The position numbers and the translations under genes are program-made. DNA of 64,000 nt from Hygrocybe punicea (lineage: Eukaryota; Basidiomycota; Agaricomycetes; Agaricales; Hygrophoraceae), in assembly GCA_963556145.1 (NCBI GenBank), contig OY744468.1, positions 1,178,001-1,242,000 of the forward strand. The letters are read 5' to 3'. The notes beneath the pieces are model-generated. The model was not told the origin of the DNA and searched no databases. It saw nothing but the letters and a program-made list of their open reading frames with translations. Below are positions 33,875-46,397 of the stretch, in pieces (position 1 is the first letter of the stretch; every line of letters begins with the position of its first letter).

Positions 33875-35170
33875 ATGAACTTCTCGCAATTGGGCCAGGA
33901 TGCTGGCAGGCAACTTCACATAGATCACACCATCAATCAAGGAGCTGGTCCCTGGGTTTATAAAATACACGGTGCCTGTCATCACTTCACTGGCTCTCTT
34001 CTACCTCAAGAGGGGAGACAACCTGCCGATGCTCAGCTGTACATTTGGGATCCAGTGCAGGCACTCAACATTCGCATGAACAACTGTGCAAATACAGGCT
34101 TGGATCACAGGACAATGCATCTATTGCAGGACATGCTCTATCATAAACACCCTTCAGTTGCCCTTTACAAGCAAGCATTGGAACTCACAGCCCACATGCA
34201 ACCTAACTGCAGGATCCTTCTCCACTTTGACAAAGACTGTGACCAGCATTGTTACAATCTTCCTGGTGCACAAAACAGGGAGATAGCAGTCATAGTTCCT
34301 GGTGAAGGTGATAAAACAATGGAGCCCCATGATATTATCCTCCACAGGAGAGGTGGTAGTCTAAAGCGCATTAATGACATGAGTCCCATGTACCAGTCTC
34401 TACATTTTGTCTTGCTCTTTCCTACTGGCCAGCTGGGTTGGCATAAATTGCTTGAACGTGGTCATGATAATGGTCAGGAGCCAGGAGATGGTCATGTGGT
34501 TGCTGTCAGGAGACGCAAAAAACTCTCCATGATAGAGTACTTTACCTTCCGTCTGCATCCCCGTCAAAATGAATCAAACCACATTTTCAAGGCATGCAAT
34601 CTCTTTCAGGAGTACATTGTAGATTCTTGGGCATCTGCCGAGCAATATTCCCTCAATTGGTTCAGACATAAAATCTAAATGGCACTCGCGCTATGGTTTA
34701 GAATCTCCAGGATACCCTTGCCATAAATCGCTATTTTGGAGGTGCTGATTTTTTCTTGACCATGACAGCAGATCCAAAGTTGCCAGAGATTACAAGAGAG
34801 CTACTCCCTGGACAGACAGCAGCAGATAGACCAGATTTGGTCACCCGTGTCTTCAGAGCCAAGGCAGCTCAATTGCTGGATGATATACACAAATGTCATG
34901 TCCTTAGTGCTGCTGTTGGTCGGGTCTGGACCATCAAGTTCCAAAAGAGGGGTTTGCCTCACATGCACATAATCATCTTCCTTGATCGTGATCACAAGCT
35001 CTGCACTCCAGAGCAGATCAACAGCATGATTTCAGCTGAGTTTCCTGACAAAGACACTCGACCTGAGCTCTATGACTTGGTCTGCAAGTACATGGTCCAT
35101 GGTTCCTGTGGCCCAGCTAACCCAAATGCACCCTGCTAGAAGGATGGCAAGTGCTCAAAGGGTTTTCCAA
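33875..35170 (+). pseudogene. Helitron 1, N-terminal (Rep-side) part, decayed
   Basis: Reads NFSQLGQDAGRQLHI, then GPWVYKIHGACHHFTGSLLP and QLYIWDPVQALNIR, SPMYQSLHFVLLFPTGQLGW, a region upstream of the HUH Rep in agaricomycete Helitrons. After a stop (34676-34678) comes DIHKCHVLSAAVGRVWTIKF, then RGLPHMHIIIFLDRDHKL, the Helitron_like_N block with the HxH pair (HMHI) of the rolling-circle nuclease, and DLVCKYMVHGSCG. It ends in SKGFPK at the copia LTR. Stops are TAA/TAG at places where Gln (CAR) is expected. The middle of the protein between here and 46398 is missing. Confidence 0.8.
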
Positions 35171-35179
35171 AGTAGTTTC

Positions 35180-35526
35180 TGTTGTAATAGCAAACACACT
35201 CACAGCATGACCTGAGACTTAACACCGATATCGCCTAGATTAGATCCCTCCCTTATCACATGTCAGTTTACCGTTCCCTCTTTCAGTAGCCACTATCCCT
35301 TTGTTATACTCTTTCCTTTGTTTCACGTAGTACTTAAACCACCCTTATCATAGCATAGAAGACCTCAGTGCACTGCTTTTCCGCACTGAGGTCTGTTAAC
35401 ATTTCATTCACTTTTGTATTATTTATTAACAGATTACCTAGTTATCTTTCTGTTACTAGGTAATAATAATACTACAGGTGCACCGCTTTTCTGCACTGAG
35501 TTATCTTTCTGTTACTAGCCTCTACA
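35180..35526 (+). repeat. 5' LTR of the copia element
   Basis: 347 bp beginning TGTTGTAATAGC and ending GCCTCTACA. It contains duplicated short blocks (CTTTTCCGCACTGAG/CTTTTCTGCACTGAG and TTATCTTTCTGTTACTAG twice). GGTTATAAGCCC follows, a plausible primer-binding site. The partner LTR is absent, so limits rest on TG...CA ends and the Helitron break. Confidence 0.7.
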
Positions 35527-35568
35527 GGTTATAAGCCCTTTTTTTTTTCACTGCGCGTTTGTCCGCTG

Positions 35569-36869
35569 ATGTCCACCACACTCCAAGCCATCTCCGACTC
35601 CCTTCCATCCGATGTCCTGAAACTCGCCTCCAATGGAATGAACTGGGCGACTTTTGAGCTGCATTTTATGGCCACCATTATGGCTACAGGATGTTGGGGA
35701 CATTTTGATGGGAGCGCTTCCTGACCCTCAGCTCCACCTCCTTTGGATGATGGGTCACAAGCTCCGAACCCTGATGGGGAGAAGTGGGTGAAAGACGAAG
35801 CGATGGCCACAAACCTCTTCTTACAGAAGATACCAGACTCAGTGGCCATGAAGATCTGCTGCCACCAAACCATTGCTCTAGCCTGGGAATCCATCATTGA
35901 AGAGTACTCGCCAGAGTGTCTTTGCTCAAACTGAGTTGAGGGCCACCTTCCTTGACTCGAGGTGCCCCGACAAAGGTGACGTGTGGAAGTTCTTGAATGA
36001 ACTGCATGCCAAAAGGGAGGATTTAGCTTTGTTAGACGTGGACATCGACGACAAAGATTACTGGTCCACTATTATCTCGTCCCTCCCCCCCACCTTGCAA
36101 ATTTCACCTCAATGCAGCTCACCGCAGCAAAGTTGTACAGCTCCACCAAGACCATTGAACCTGACCTCTTTATCCAGGTGATCGCCGATGAGTGGGACTG
36201 CTATAGATCCCAGCAGATAAGATCCAAGCAGCCGATGACCAACCCAGCGATCAATGATGGCAATGATGTGATGGCCATGGCGCCAGAGAAGAGAAACAAG
36301 GGCCAAGGCCGATATGCTGGCAAAAGTTGTTACAATTGCAGCGAGCTGGGCCATATCAGCAGGTTCTGCAAGAGACCCAGGAAGGCCAGGGCCGTCACTG
36401 AGCCCAAACCGAATGACATTCCCATGTCAGCTTGCATCGAGGAATGCGATGGTGCCTTCAGCGTTGATTCAGTTTCATCCTCTGAAGATGATGACCCTGC
36501 CAACGCCCTATCTGATTTCAGTGATTTCAGCGACGACGGCATTGACCCCACCAACCCTCTGGAGAGCATTTTGGCTGATGAGCCCACCTTTTATACCATT
36601 GCTGGTGTGCCCGATGCTGAGGCAGCCATGGATGTCGACTGGGTATGGGTGGGAGCCTTTCTCGAGTTTGGGTCACTGGATGAGACCACCACCATCGTGG
36701 ATGGAGGAGCCACGCACGAGACAAGAGTTAGCTTGTTAGATTCCGGATGTACTATACATATATCACCTTATCGGGATGCCCTGGAGGACATAACCAAGGA
36801 TCCTCCCAAACCTTCTGAGCTGCGAATAGACAGAGGTTCAGTGCTACTGAGGCAGGTACACTCACACTA
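35569..36869 (+). pseudogene. copia gag
   Basis: ATG at 35569 reads a copia-type gag (SDSLPSDVLKLASNGMNWATF). It has a TGA at 35722-35724, a frame change near 35930, a block LRATFLDSRCPDKGDVW, and a CCHC zinc knuckle CYNCSELGHISRFC near 36325, followed by an acidic region. At 36736-36790 the protease motif LLDSGCTIHISPYRD appears (catalytic DSG). The frame is lost near 36860. Gag coats the RNA and the protease matures the polyprotein; neither can be made whole from this copy. Confidence 0.8.
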
Positions 36870-39096
36870 AACTTACTGAATGGTGTCGATTTCTCAAGTC
36901 TGCAACTCCATGAAGTTCTCTATTCCCCCAAGGTCGGTTACACCCTCATATCGATCGGCAAACTTGACGATCTAGGATTTGAGGTACTTTTCACCAGGGG
37001 TACTTGTACCATTCGCGCGCCAGATGGAAAAGTTGTAGGCAAGATTCCCAAGGATGCGAGCGGCCTATATCGATTGACTAGTGGAGGAGAATCAGCACAC
37101 GTGCTCGAGATGATAACCATTGATCAACTACACCAGTGCATGGGCCACATAGCCCCCGATACCACCAAACGCATGATCAAAGGTGGTTTTGTGACGGGAG
37201 TGCGCCTCGACGGCTCCTGGGGTACCCCCGTTTTGTGCAAGTCTTGTATATATGCCAAAGCTACATGAAAACCAGTACCCAAGGAAAGGGAAGGCCAATG
37301 AGCTAGCGATCTCGGGGGTGAGATACACAGTGACGTCTGGGGACCAGCCCCTGTTCCTACCCTTCGAGGCCGTCGGTATTACGTCAGTTTCATCAATGAC
37401 AAGACCCGTCTTGCGCATGTCACCATATTGCATAACAAAGGCAAGACCTTCCAGGCCTATACAGACTTCAAAGCTCGACTCCAAACACAATTTGGCAAGG
37501 GCATCATTGCCCTGAACTCCGATAGAGGGGGAGAGTACACTGGCAAGACATTTAACACTCACTTACTGAAAAATGGCACTCACCAAAAGCTGAATGTCCA
37601 TGACACTCCCCAGCATGCCAGAGTCTCCAAGCGATTCAATCGTACCATTATAGAATGTGTTTGAGCTATGCTCCACGTGAGCAGACTCCCTAGGCCTCTG
37701 TGGGGCGAGGCTGCCCACCATGCCATCTGGCTAATGAACTGGACACCTACCAGGGCACTCGACGACATGACGCCTCTCCAGGCCGCCACCGGAGAGAAGC
37801 CGGATATCACCCAGATTCGTGAGTGGGGGGAAAAGGTGTGGGTTAGAGTTGAGAAAGGCAACAAGCTGGGAGACCGTGTGTGCGAGGGACATTGGGTTGG
37901 TATGGATGAGAACAGCAAGGGTGCATGCATCTACTGGCCCCGATCGAGGACTGTCACTGTTGAGCACAACATCTACACCAGAAATAATCGTGAGCCCATG
38001 GACTGCATCGAGGGGGAGAACTGGACCTTTAAACAGCCAACCGAGCCAACTACGTCGAGTCAGGATCTGCAGGCACCCCTACCTGTGTTGGGCGAGCTGA
38101 GCGTGCCTTTGGTGCCCGACCTACTGGACATAGCACCACCGGCACCACCCGTAAATCAGCCTCCCATCCCTCTGAGACGTCAAAATGATGAGATCGATCT
38201 CAGGAACATTCTGCCCAAAGGTTCCAGGAGAAACAAGAAGCCTAGTCAGCAAGTCATGGACCTTACTACTGGCGAAGGACACACCTCAAATAAGCCCACC
38301 GACCCTATTGTAACCACCGGTGTACAACTTCAAACTGTAACCCCAAACCCGCCAGTGACCAAGCGGAAACCAATGACGAATGGACAATGTCAGCTATGGA
38401 TAAAAACATGGATGAATACCTACTAGCACTCGAGACAGCAGATGCTGAAGCCATTGAACCATGCACCCTAAACGAAGTGAAGCGTCAACCAGACTGGCTG
38501 TTATGGGAAAAAGGCATACATGAGGAACTCGACACTCTCCGCAAAGCTGGGACTCGGGATCTGGTTGATAAGCCCGAAGCTGCGAATGTGGTTGGGTCAA
38601 AATGGGTGTTCCACACCAAGAAAGATGCCACCGGCGCTGTTGTCAGGCATAAAGCCCACCTGGTAGCTCAAGGTTTTTCGCAAATCCCCGGCATTGACTA
38701 CCTCGACACGTACGCACCTGTTGCAAAGCTCGCTTCCATTCGCACCATCCTGGCCATGGGAGCGAAGTTAAATTTGGAGATGCACCAGATTGACATAAAA
38801 GGTGCATACCTGAATGGCGACCTGACCAAGAATGAGGTGGTGTATATGAAACAGCCCCCTGGTTACCACGCCCCCAACTCTGCTGGGAAGGTTTGCTGCC
38901 TCAACAAAACTCTATATGGCCTCAAGCAAAGTGGTCACCGATGGTACCAAAAGTTGGTCTTCATTGTCATCACAAACCTCGGTTTCCATCGTTATGAAGT
39001 AGATCAAGCCGTCTTTATATATAAAGTCAATGATGAACTTACAATCATGGCTGTCCATGTTGATGACTGCACCATTGCAGCCACAACCCTCCAACC
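36870..39096 (+). pseudogene. copia pol: integrase and reverse transcriptase, interrupted
   Basis: Integrase zinc region (DQLHQCMGHI...CKSCIYAK), TGA at 37266-37268 and 37299-37301 (Arg expected in KATRKP-type motif), catalytic core (DVWGPAP, LNSDRGGEY), TGA at 37662-37664, then a hinge and RT (GSKWVFHTKKDATG, HLVAQGFSQIPGIDY, IDIKGAYLNGDL, VHVDDCTIAA with the two catalytic Asp). The frame continues seamlessly after the LINE: TTLQ at 39085-39096, then PIEDTKAGIRKFVEI from 46105. TGA codons at 46199-46201 and 46229-46231 replace Arg in IHQD*EARTIHLSQ*SY. Confidence 0.85.
39085..39096. repeat. target-site duplication of the LINE (left)
   Basis: AACCCTCCAACC here and at 46093-46104 (ten bases certain, two merge with the poly-A). 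Removing the LINE and one copy restores the copia frame. Confidence 0.92.
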
Positions 39097-39240
39097 TGAC
39101 GGTTCTTGATCCATAACCGCGTGGGACCCCTACTGGGACCCCGAAAAAAGGAACTCTTCGTACACGGGCTATAGGCCCAATTCCACACCCTCCCCTATTA
39201 ATACACCCAGAATCTGCCCTTAAAACAGTTAAATGTAAAA

Positions 39241-41121
39241 ATGAGCCTACGACAATGGGCAATCTCCAGTGAAGGAACCAAAAGCAAGCACGGCAAACTA
39301 ACTCGAGCCACAACTTTGACACCACCTGAAACCAGAGCCTCGAGACAAGCAGTCATCCAACAAACGGAAACCAACATCGAAATGGAAATAGAGCCAGAAT
39401 CAATCCAGCAAGCCGTAAACTACCTTCTAGCTAAGTCGTTACTCCCTCCCAACCAAGACTTAGACATACCCGCTCTGTCAGGAATACTAATGCAGATATC
39501 GACACCGGATAATGACGAGAACAATACCATTACCTCCATAGCCAACACCATCCGCTCCGTCACCATACTGCTAAATGCCGTAGACTTCAATGCCAAAACT
39601 GAACTACTCGCTGACGCTGTCACAAGAGAAATCAAAAAACAATCCGACACGCTACAAGAAACCATCGATTGAACAATGGAACCCATCTTCATCAACATCT
39701 CCACCCGAATCACAGAACTCATAGACACCAACCTCATGGAAATGAAAGACCAACTTCAACAGACGGCAGCACACCTCGCCAAAGCATCTACCACCATTGA
39801 ATCTACGACCACATCCTACAAAGATGCACTCTTATCCCAAAATACACGTCCCGCCACCGATCACAGACACCCCCATATTGCAGCCAAGGAATTGCTCCAG
39901 GCCCGTCAGATACTCCTCGACGTCACAGACACCCCGGAGACAAAAAAGGCCCTAGACATCAGTCTGGCGAGACTCACTGAGAAAGCCAACACGGCGCTCA
40001 AAGCCACTGATCCCCCACCGTCCCTTAAGTTCCTGGGAATCACATGGCTTCGCAATGGAGGCATACTTGTAGAAGCTAACACAGACCAAACCATCAAATG
40101 GCTATGTGACTACACACATCTGACCACCTTCCTATCCGAGTTCGGCCATGGAGCGACAATCAAGCGACGCACGTACACCGCGGTGGCGTACTTCATACCC
40201 CTGACCTTCGACCCAGACTCAACCGACCACCTCAGAGAAATTGAGGAAATAAACAAACTACCACCGGACTCAATCGTCCGGGCCAAGTGGATTAAACCCA
40301 AGGACCATCGATCCCCAAACCAAACATGCGGCCATGCAATCTTCTCATTCAACAGCCCCGAAACTGCCAACCACGTTCTCTCAAGAGGCTTCTTCATCTG
40401 CCACAAGAGAATAAACACAAGCAAATGTAAAAAGGAACCCATACGGTGCCTACGCTGTCACCAATGGAATCACACCACGGCCCGCTGCCCGGCAGACAAC
40501 GACACCTGCGGCACTTGCGGAGGCCAGCATAAGACCCCCGCATGCAACAATCCTGGCCAGCCCTACTGCACACCATGCAAACAATGCGGTCACACCAGTT
40601 GGGACCGCAACTGTCCTACCTTCCAACAGAAATGCAAAGACGCGGACTCGCGCAACCCGGAAAACCTCCTACCCTACTACCCCACAGCCGAGCCCTGGAC
40701 ACAAACCCAATACCCCAATGGTGACACCATCAACAGCTCTGCGCCCCATATCCGAACCGATGCCCCCCGACAACTAACTCACCAACCACCGACAATGAAC
40801 AGGCAACGATCCCCATATCCCCTCCCCCCCCTATCCCCAGCTTCCCGACACTATTCCCCGCCCCCCTCTATCTTCGATCAACCTCTGCCCCCTCCCCATA
40901 ATCGTCCGACATCCAGCCAGCAAATGAGACAAACCACCATCGCCTTCGACAAAAGACCCGCACGCCAGACAACGACCCTCCTAACGCTGCGCGGATGGGG
41001 TGATGAGCCCCTCCCACCTCTCACTACCCCACCTCTCCCCACCCCGTCCCTCCCTTCCTCCTCGACTCTTATTTTACCAGACAGCAACCTCCCCCCCCCA
41101 GTCCCTTCCAATAATGCCTGA
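39241..41121 (+). pseudogene. LINE ORF1 (gag-like, CCHC zinc knuckles), one TGA
   Basis: ATG at 39241; TGA at 39670-39672 (TID*TMEP) splits a frame that otherwise runs to 41121, about 626 codons. The N-terminal third is helical (HLAKASTTIESTTTSY); the middle is a likely RRM-like fold (KFLGITWLRNGGILVEA). Then come zinc knuckles CLRCHQWNHTTARC and CGTCGGQHKTPAC, a third CKQCGHTSWDRNC, and a Pro-rich tail. Binds the LINE RNA in family members. The stop is one transition from CGA (or from TGG). Confidence 0.85.
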
Positions 41122-42476
41122 AAACCCAATTCCACAGCCAACCCAACTCCAAATATGGCAAATCAACCTCAACAAATCCGCCAAAGCACACTGGGATCTC
41201 ATAAACTCCTTAATACATACAAAATGCGACATTCTTCTACTCCAGGAACCATACTTCGATTATTATGGTAACACGAAAGCGACAAACAACTGGAGGGTCG
41301 TCTACCCATCCGACCGTTTCACCCTCAACACACCAACCCGCTCTGTCATCCTAGTCAACACCAAACTCGACACTAACCATTGGGAACAGATCAAGGTACA
41401 CAGCTCTAACGACCTTACAGCTATCCACGTAAAAGGTCCCACAATCAACCTCGCCATATTCAACATATATAATGACTGCCACCACTCCGACTCCCTCAAC
41501 ACCCTCCAACTCTTCGCCAGAAGCAACGAAGCAAATCTATACCACCACGAATCCGACCACATGCTATGGTGCAGTGATTTCAACAGACACCACCCCTTAT
41601 GGGACGAAGAACGCAACCACCATCTCTTCACCGCTAATGCTCTCACACAGGCGGCACTTCTCATTGAAGCCACAGCAGACCACAACATGATAATGGCCCT
41701 TCCCAAGGGCCTGCCTACCCTCAAATCCATGGCGACCAAAAACTGGACCAGGACCGACAATGTGTTCTGCACCGCCAAAACAAGCAACCTCATCCTGACC
41801 TGTGACACCAAACCTGACCATCGAACAACCGGAACCGATCATCTACCAATACTTACGTCCATATCATTCCCAACCAGAATGCGGCCTGAAAAGCCATCAC
41901 GCAATTTCCATAACATCAACTGGGACACGTTCCGAACCCACTTAGACAATACACTGAAACAGCTCCCCCCACCAACCCCGATAACATCACAACAACAACT
42001 CGACGATGCCGTAACCATGTTAACAAACTTGCTACAATCGACAATAGGAGCAGTAGTCCCTCTTAACGCTCCATGCCCACACTCCAAACGTTGGTGGACA
42101 CCCCAACTAAACGAATTGAAGTGAACCAAAAACAGGCTAAGTCGCCTTTCACATCGACACCGCAGAGACGCTACTCACCCCAGTCATCAAGACCACAGAA
42201 CAGCACGTAGCCACTACGGCGACGAAATAATCAAAGCCAAAGAAAAACACTGGGCTGCCTTCCTCGACGACGCAAATGACCATGACATATGGATGATCAA
42301 TAAATGCGCCTCTAATCCCATAAGTGATAACCCCAGAGGGGATGGGGGCAAAACCTCCATCCCCTCTCTAGAGCTTACCCAACCAGACGGCAGCAAGACC
42401 TACGCAACTTCAAACGAAGCCAAAAGCCAAGCAATAGCCAAGGCCTTCTTCCCGCCTCCACCTGAACACCCCACGG

Positions 42477-42623
42477 TGTAGTAGTGGTGCCTGTCATGTC
42501 ACGTGACCTGGACCTTAGTCAGTAGCCAGTTCCGGATGTAGTAGACAGTTCTCTATCCCATCCACCTTGACCTTTCCGTGCGATTCCGTCCCTGATCCCG
42601 AGAGGTCCCTCGGGACCACTCCA
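42477..42623 (-). mobile_element. MITE copy 1 in LINE ORF2
   Basis: 147 bp, ends TGTAGTAGTGG and CCACTCCA, flanked by ACGG (42473-42476) and ATGG (42624-42627). Its central part (GGACCTTAGTCAGTAGC, CACCTTGACCTTTCCGT, GATCCCGAGAGGTCCCTC) is shared with copy 2. Removing it restores HPTVPPDY in ORF2. Orientation is opposite to copies 2 and 3. Confidence 0.85.
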
Positions 42624-44293
42624 ATGGTTCCACCGGACTACACATACCCAACCCAAGTTCCATACATGGCGAGCATCTCCAAAGAATCGATCGCAAGACA
42701 CATTGCGAAAATCCACCCCTACAAAGCTCATGGTCCTGACGGTATCCCGAACGCCGTACTCAAGGAAACCTCGACCATCATTATCGACCGCATCCACGCC
42801 ATCTTCAACGCCATACTCTCACTCAACATCTACCATGACCCCTGGAAAGACTCCATCACCTGCACGCTTCACAAACCAGATAAGCCCAGATACGATATAC
42901 CCAAAGCTTACCGTCCAATAGTCCTACTAAACACGCTCCCTAAATTGCTAACATCTATCATTTCAGAAGTCATCACCCACCTAGCCGACGAACACCAACT
43001 CCTACCCCCCCACCACTTCGGAGGACGACCAGGAAGAATGACGACCGACTCCATGCACGTCCTCATACATCGCATAAAGCATGCCTGGCAAAACAAATGG
43101 GTAGCAGCCATACTATACCTAGATATCGAAGGCACATTCCCAAACGCAGTCACCGACCGCCTCCTCCACAACCTGCGCAAAAGGCGGATACCAGAAGTCC
43201 TAGTCCTCTTTATCGGCAACCTCCTGAAAGATTGAACAACCCGGCTAACATTCGACGACTTCGTATCCAACCCGATCCACCTAAAAAATGGCGTAGGACA
43301 GGGCGACCCTATTTCCATGATTATCTATCTATTCTACAATGCTGACTTGCTTGAGATACCTACAGGTCAACATGAACTAGCTGTAGCCTTCGTCGACGAT
43401 GCGGCCTTATATGTAGAAGGCAGAAACTTTACAGAAACCAATGAACTAATAAAAAAGATCATGACCAAACAAGGCGGGGCCTACACCTGGTCAAAAGATC
43501 ATAATTCCAAATTTGAAATGACTAAATTCGCGCTAATCGACTTCTCACAACGCAGTGACATAGATAGGCCCTCCCTACTCCTAAACGAAACTACTATCAA
43601 ACCCGTTAAAACGCACCGATTCTTAGGTGTCATCATGGACCAAAACCTACGCTGGCACGAACAAAGGGAAAACGCAATAGCCAAGACCACCAAGTGGATT
43701 CACTTACTCCGAAGATTAGCGCGACCAAAATCAGGAATACCAAGGAAACTCATGCGATGACTCTACACGGCGGTTGCCATCCCAAAAATGACCTGCGCTG
43801 CAGACGTCTGGTACACCCCGATACACAAACCGGCCAACAGCTCCCACAGGAGGGGGTCAGTAAGAGCTATGCAAGAACTAACTAGGGTCCAACGGATCAC
43901 TTTGATCCCCATCACGGGAGCCTTAAGGACAACTCCGAACGACCTGCTGGATCTACATGCTAACACCCTCCGTATTGAATTACTAATGCAAAAAGTTTGC
44001 CACAGATCAATCGTCAGGATAGCAGCTCTACCAGCGTCACACCCCCTACACAAACCTATAAGAAAATGCGCTAGACACCTCGTATCCAAACACAAATCTC
44101 CCCTCCACCTACTCACTCACCTCTATCGTATCGACCCAGACGACATAGAACCAATCTCCCCATCATCTCCGCACCCGGAAATATGCCACTCAATCCATAC
44201 CTCCATCCCGGCCACGAGAGAAGACTCCATTAGGCTACATGACACCGACACCGCCAATATAAAAATATACACCGATGGTTCTACCATCGACGG

Positions 44294-44449
44294 TGGAGAG
44301 GTACCGAGGTACCTCTCCGGGGGCTCACGCAGGACTCGAGAGGTAAGACGGGATGGATAGGATGATGGACTGACTACTACATCGGGAAGGCTACTAACTA
44401 GGTCAACCGTGGGAACCTGGTCACGTGACTGGCAGGTCCCACCACTCCA
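44294..44449 (+). mobile_element. MITE copy 2-type element in RNase H domain of the LINE
   Basis: 156 bp beginning TGGAGAGGTACC and ending CACCACTCCA, flanked by perfect ACGG (44290-44293 and 44450-44453). More diverged than the other two, but it keeps GGATAGGATGATGGACTG, TAGGTCAACCG and TCACGTGAC. Removal restores the RNase H sequence TIDGGVGAAA. Confidence 0.82.
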
Positions 44450-45239
44450 ACGGTGGAGTAGGAGCGGCAGCGATGCTTTACAGAACAGGACGAACACGAC
44501 CAAAAATCTTACGCTTTCATCTTGGCTCCAGTGAAGACCACCACAATGTAGAAGCGGAGAATGTAGCGGGCACTCTAGCGCTACACCTCCTAAGCCACGA
44601 ATCTACGCTATGTAATGTCTCTATCTATATAGACTGCCAGTCCACCATCCGTGCCCTAACCTCAAACAGTGCCCGCTCAGGGCAGCACACCATAAACATC
44701 TTCCATAAGGCAGCGCAACGACTCATCGACACCAACAATCTACTCACCATCGCCATCAAATGGGTCTCCAGTCACGCTGGGGTCATGGGCAACAAGAAAG
44801 TCAACGCCGAAGCCAAGAAAGCAGCGAGGGGATTCTCCAGCCCACGACATCGCCTACCACCTCCATTCCACACACACCACTTTCCATCCAACACCTCAGC
44901 CCTCAAATCAACCTTCATCAAACGCCTAACACAACAATGGAAGGAAGACTGGAGCCACTCACCACGATACGTCCGCTTCACACGCATAGACCCTAACTTC
45001 CCCATTAGCAAATTCCTGAAATCCTCAGCTGACCTGACACATCCCCAGACCAGCCTGATAACACAAATCCGCACCACCCACCTTCCACTTAACTCATACT
45101 TACACAAAATAAAAAGATCCGACACTAACACATGTCCAAAATGCGAGCAGGCTACAGAAACCATTCACCACTTCCTATTCGAATGTCCCTGCTATAGAGC
45201 GCCACGTCACGCGTTAGTCAATGTATTAAGAACTCACGC

Positions 45240-45396
45240 TGGAGTGGTCCTGAGGGACCTCTCGGGATCGGGGACGGAATCCAACGGAAAGGTCAAAGGT
45301 GGATGGGATGATAGGACAAGATCGACTGACTACCACATCAGGAACTGCTACTGACTAAGGAAGAGGTCACGTGATGTGCTAGGCACAACTACTACA
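45240..45396 (+). mobile_element. MITE copy 3 near the 3' end of LINE ORF2
   Basis: 157 bp beginning TGGAGTGGTCC and ending ACTACTACA, flanked by ACGC (45236-45239) and ATGC (45397-45400). It is an inverted, near match of copy 1. Removal restores RTHATSLTYLLKKPKG and the original end of ORF2 at 45521. Confidence 0.85.
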
Positions 45397-45521
45397 ATGC
45401 CACCTCCCTCACCTACCTCCTCAAAAAACCGAAAGGAATCAAAGAGCTAATAAAATATGTGCGACGCACGGGCAGATTCAAAGACTCATTCGGTGACCTT
45501 CACTCTCCACACAACACGTAA

Positions 45522-46076
45522 CTAACAACTCCCACAGCACGCTCCCCCCACCTTACCGCACACTTGCACAGACACGTACTCGCTCGCTCACATCGAGATA
45601 CCTGCTACACCCCCTACCACGAGCAGAGAAAAAGAAAAGACCAACATACACACCGACTCCGACTCCGACACCAACACCCTCACGATACGACCCAGGACCC
45701 ACAACCGAAGAATACCTCCCATACTCCACATCACGCACCCCCATCCCATTGTCATCGTCATCACTCCACCTCCCCCCCACAGCAGCGTTATCCATCCCGT
45801 GCATGACCGTTCTATTGGCCGAGCACTTAATCGGCCCAGACCCCACCACACCGTACCCACGCTAGTGAACCTTAGGCACTCTCTCAGATCAGGTGACTAA
45901 AACAGTATCGGATATGCTGGGACCACGGGGAACTTACTTCGTCAGGGTTGCATTCACAAACTGAGTTCACACAATGGTTAAAACCCCAAACCTAGATACC
46001 CATTTCTGCATTCCACTACTACTCATGCCTTACATGTAACGTCTGACATACAGCCCTGCAGGACAATAAAATTGAC
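45522..46076 (+). other. LINE 3' untranslated region
   Basis: No ORF; C/A-rich. Runs from the ORF2 stop to the poly-A (about 46077-46092). Confidence 0.7.
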
Positions 46077-46397
46077 AAAAAAAAAAAAAAAAAACCCTCC
46101 AACCCATCGAAGACACAAAAGCTGGTATTCGTAAGTTTGTAGAGATAAGTGACCTGGGTGAGCTTCACTGGTTGCTAGGCATAGAGATTCATCAGGATTG
46201 AGAAGCCAGAACCATCCACTTATCTCAGTGATCCTATATAGATTCAATTTTACGATGCTTCAACCTCGAGGACTGCAAACCAGTTTCAACGCCAATGGAG
46301 ACGAATATAAAACTCACCGCCGCTCAATCGCCAACCACCACGAAGGAGTTCACCGTAATGCGTGACGTGCCATACCTTGAGGCCATTGGATCACTTA

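Larger units (their letters stand above)
41115..45521 (+). pseudogene. LINE ORF2: AP-endonuclease, reverse transcriptase, RNase H
   Basis: Starts at the ATG overlapping the ORF1 stop (ATGCCTGA, 41115-41121). Endonuclease: LQIWQINLNKSAKA, ILLLQEPY (catalytic Glu), WCSDFNRHHPLWDE, GTDHLPILTSI. RT: KAHGPDGIPNAVLKE, YRPIVLLNTLPKLL, HHFGGRPGRMTTDS, VAAILYLDIEGTFPN, LKNGVGQGDPIS, VAFVDDAALYV (FVDD active site). RNase H: IKIYTDGSTIDGG, then after a MITE VGAAAMLY, SIYIDCQSTIRAL, WVSSHAGVMGN. C-terminal zinc motif CPKCEQATETIHHFLFEC. TGA codons at 42122, 43233 and 43758. Three MITEs interrupt it; removing each with one 4-bp duplication restores the frame, and the protein then ends at 45519-45521. Confidence 0.88.
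39097..46092 (+). mobile_element. full-length Tad-like LINE with poly-A tail
   Basis: 6996 bp from TGACGGTTC to an 18-A tail, flanked by a 10-12 bp duplication. ORF1 (39241-41121) is a zinc-knuckle RNA-binding protein. ORF2 (41115-45521) has endonuclease, RT, RNase H and a C-terminal zinc motif. About 140 bp of 5' UTR and 550 bp of 3' UTR are present. The element carries three MITE insertions (42477, 44294, 45240) and four in-frame TGA codons, so it was complete when inserted but is inactive now. Confidence 0.93.
35180..46397 (+). mobile_element. Ty1/copia retrotransposon, 3'-truncated, split by a LINE
   Basis: Starts at a 347-bp LTR inside Helitron 1, contains gag and pol (protease, integrase, RT), is interrupted by the LINE at 39097-46092, resumes in frame, and stops abruptly at about 46397 within the C-terminal part of the RT/RNase H polyprotein (YLEAIGSL), directly fused to Helitron helicase sequence. 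No 3' LTR is present. Several in-frame TGA codons and frame breaks make it inactive. Confidence 0.88.
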
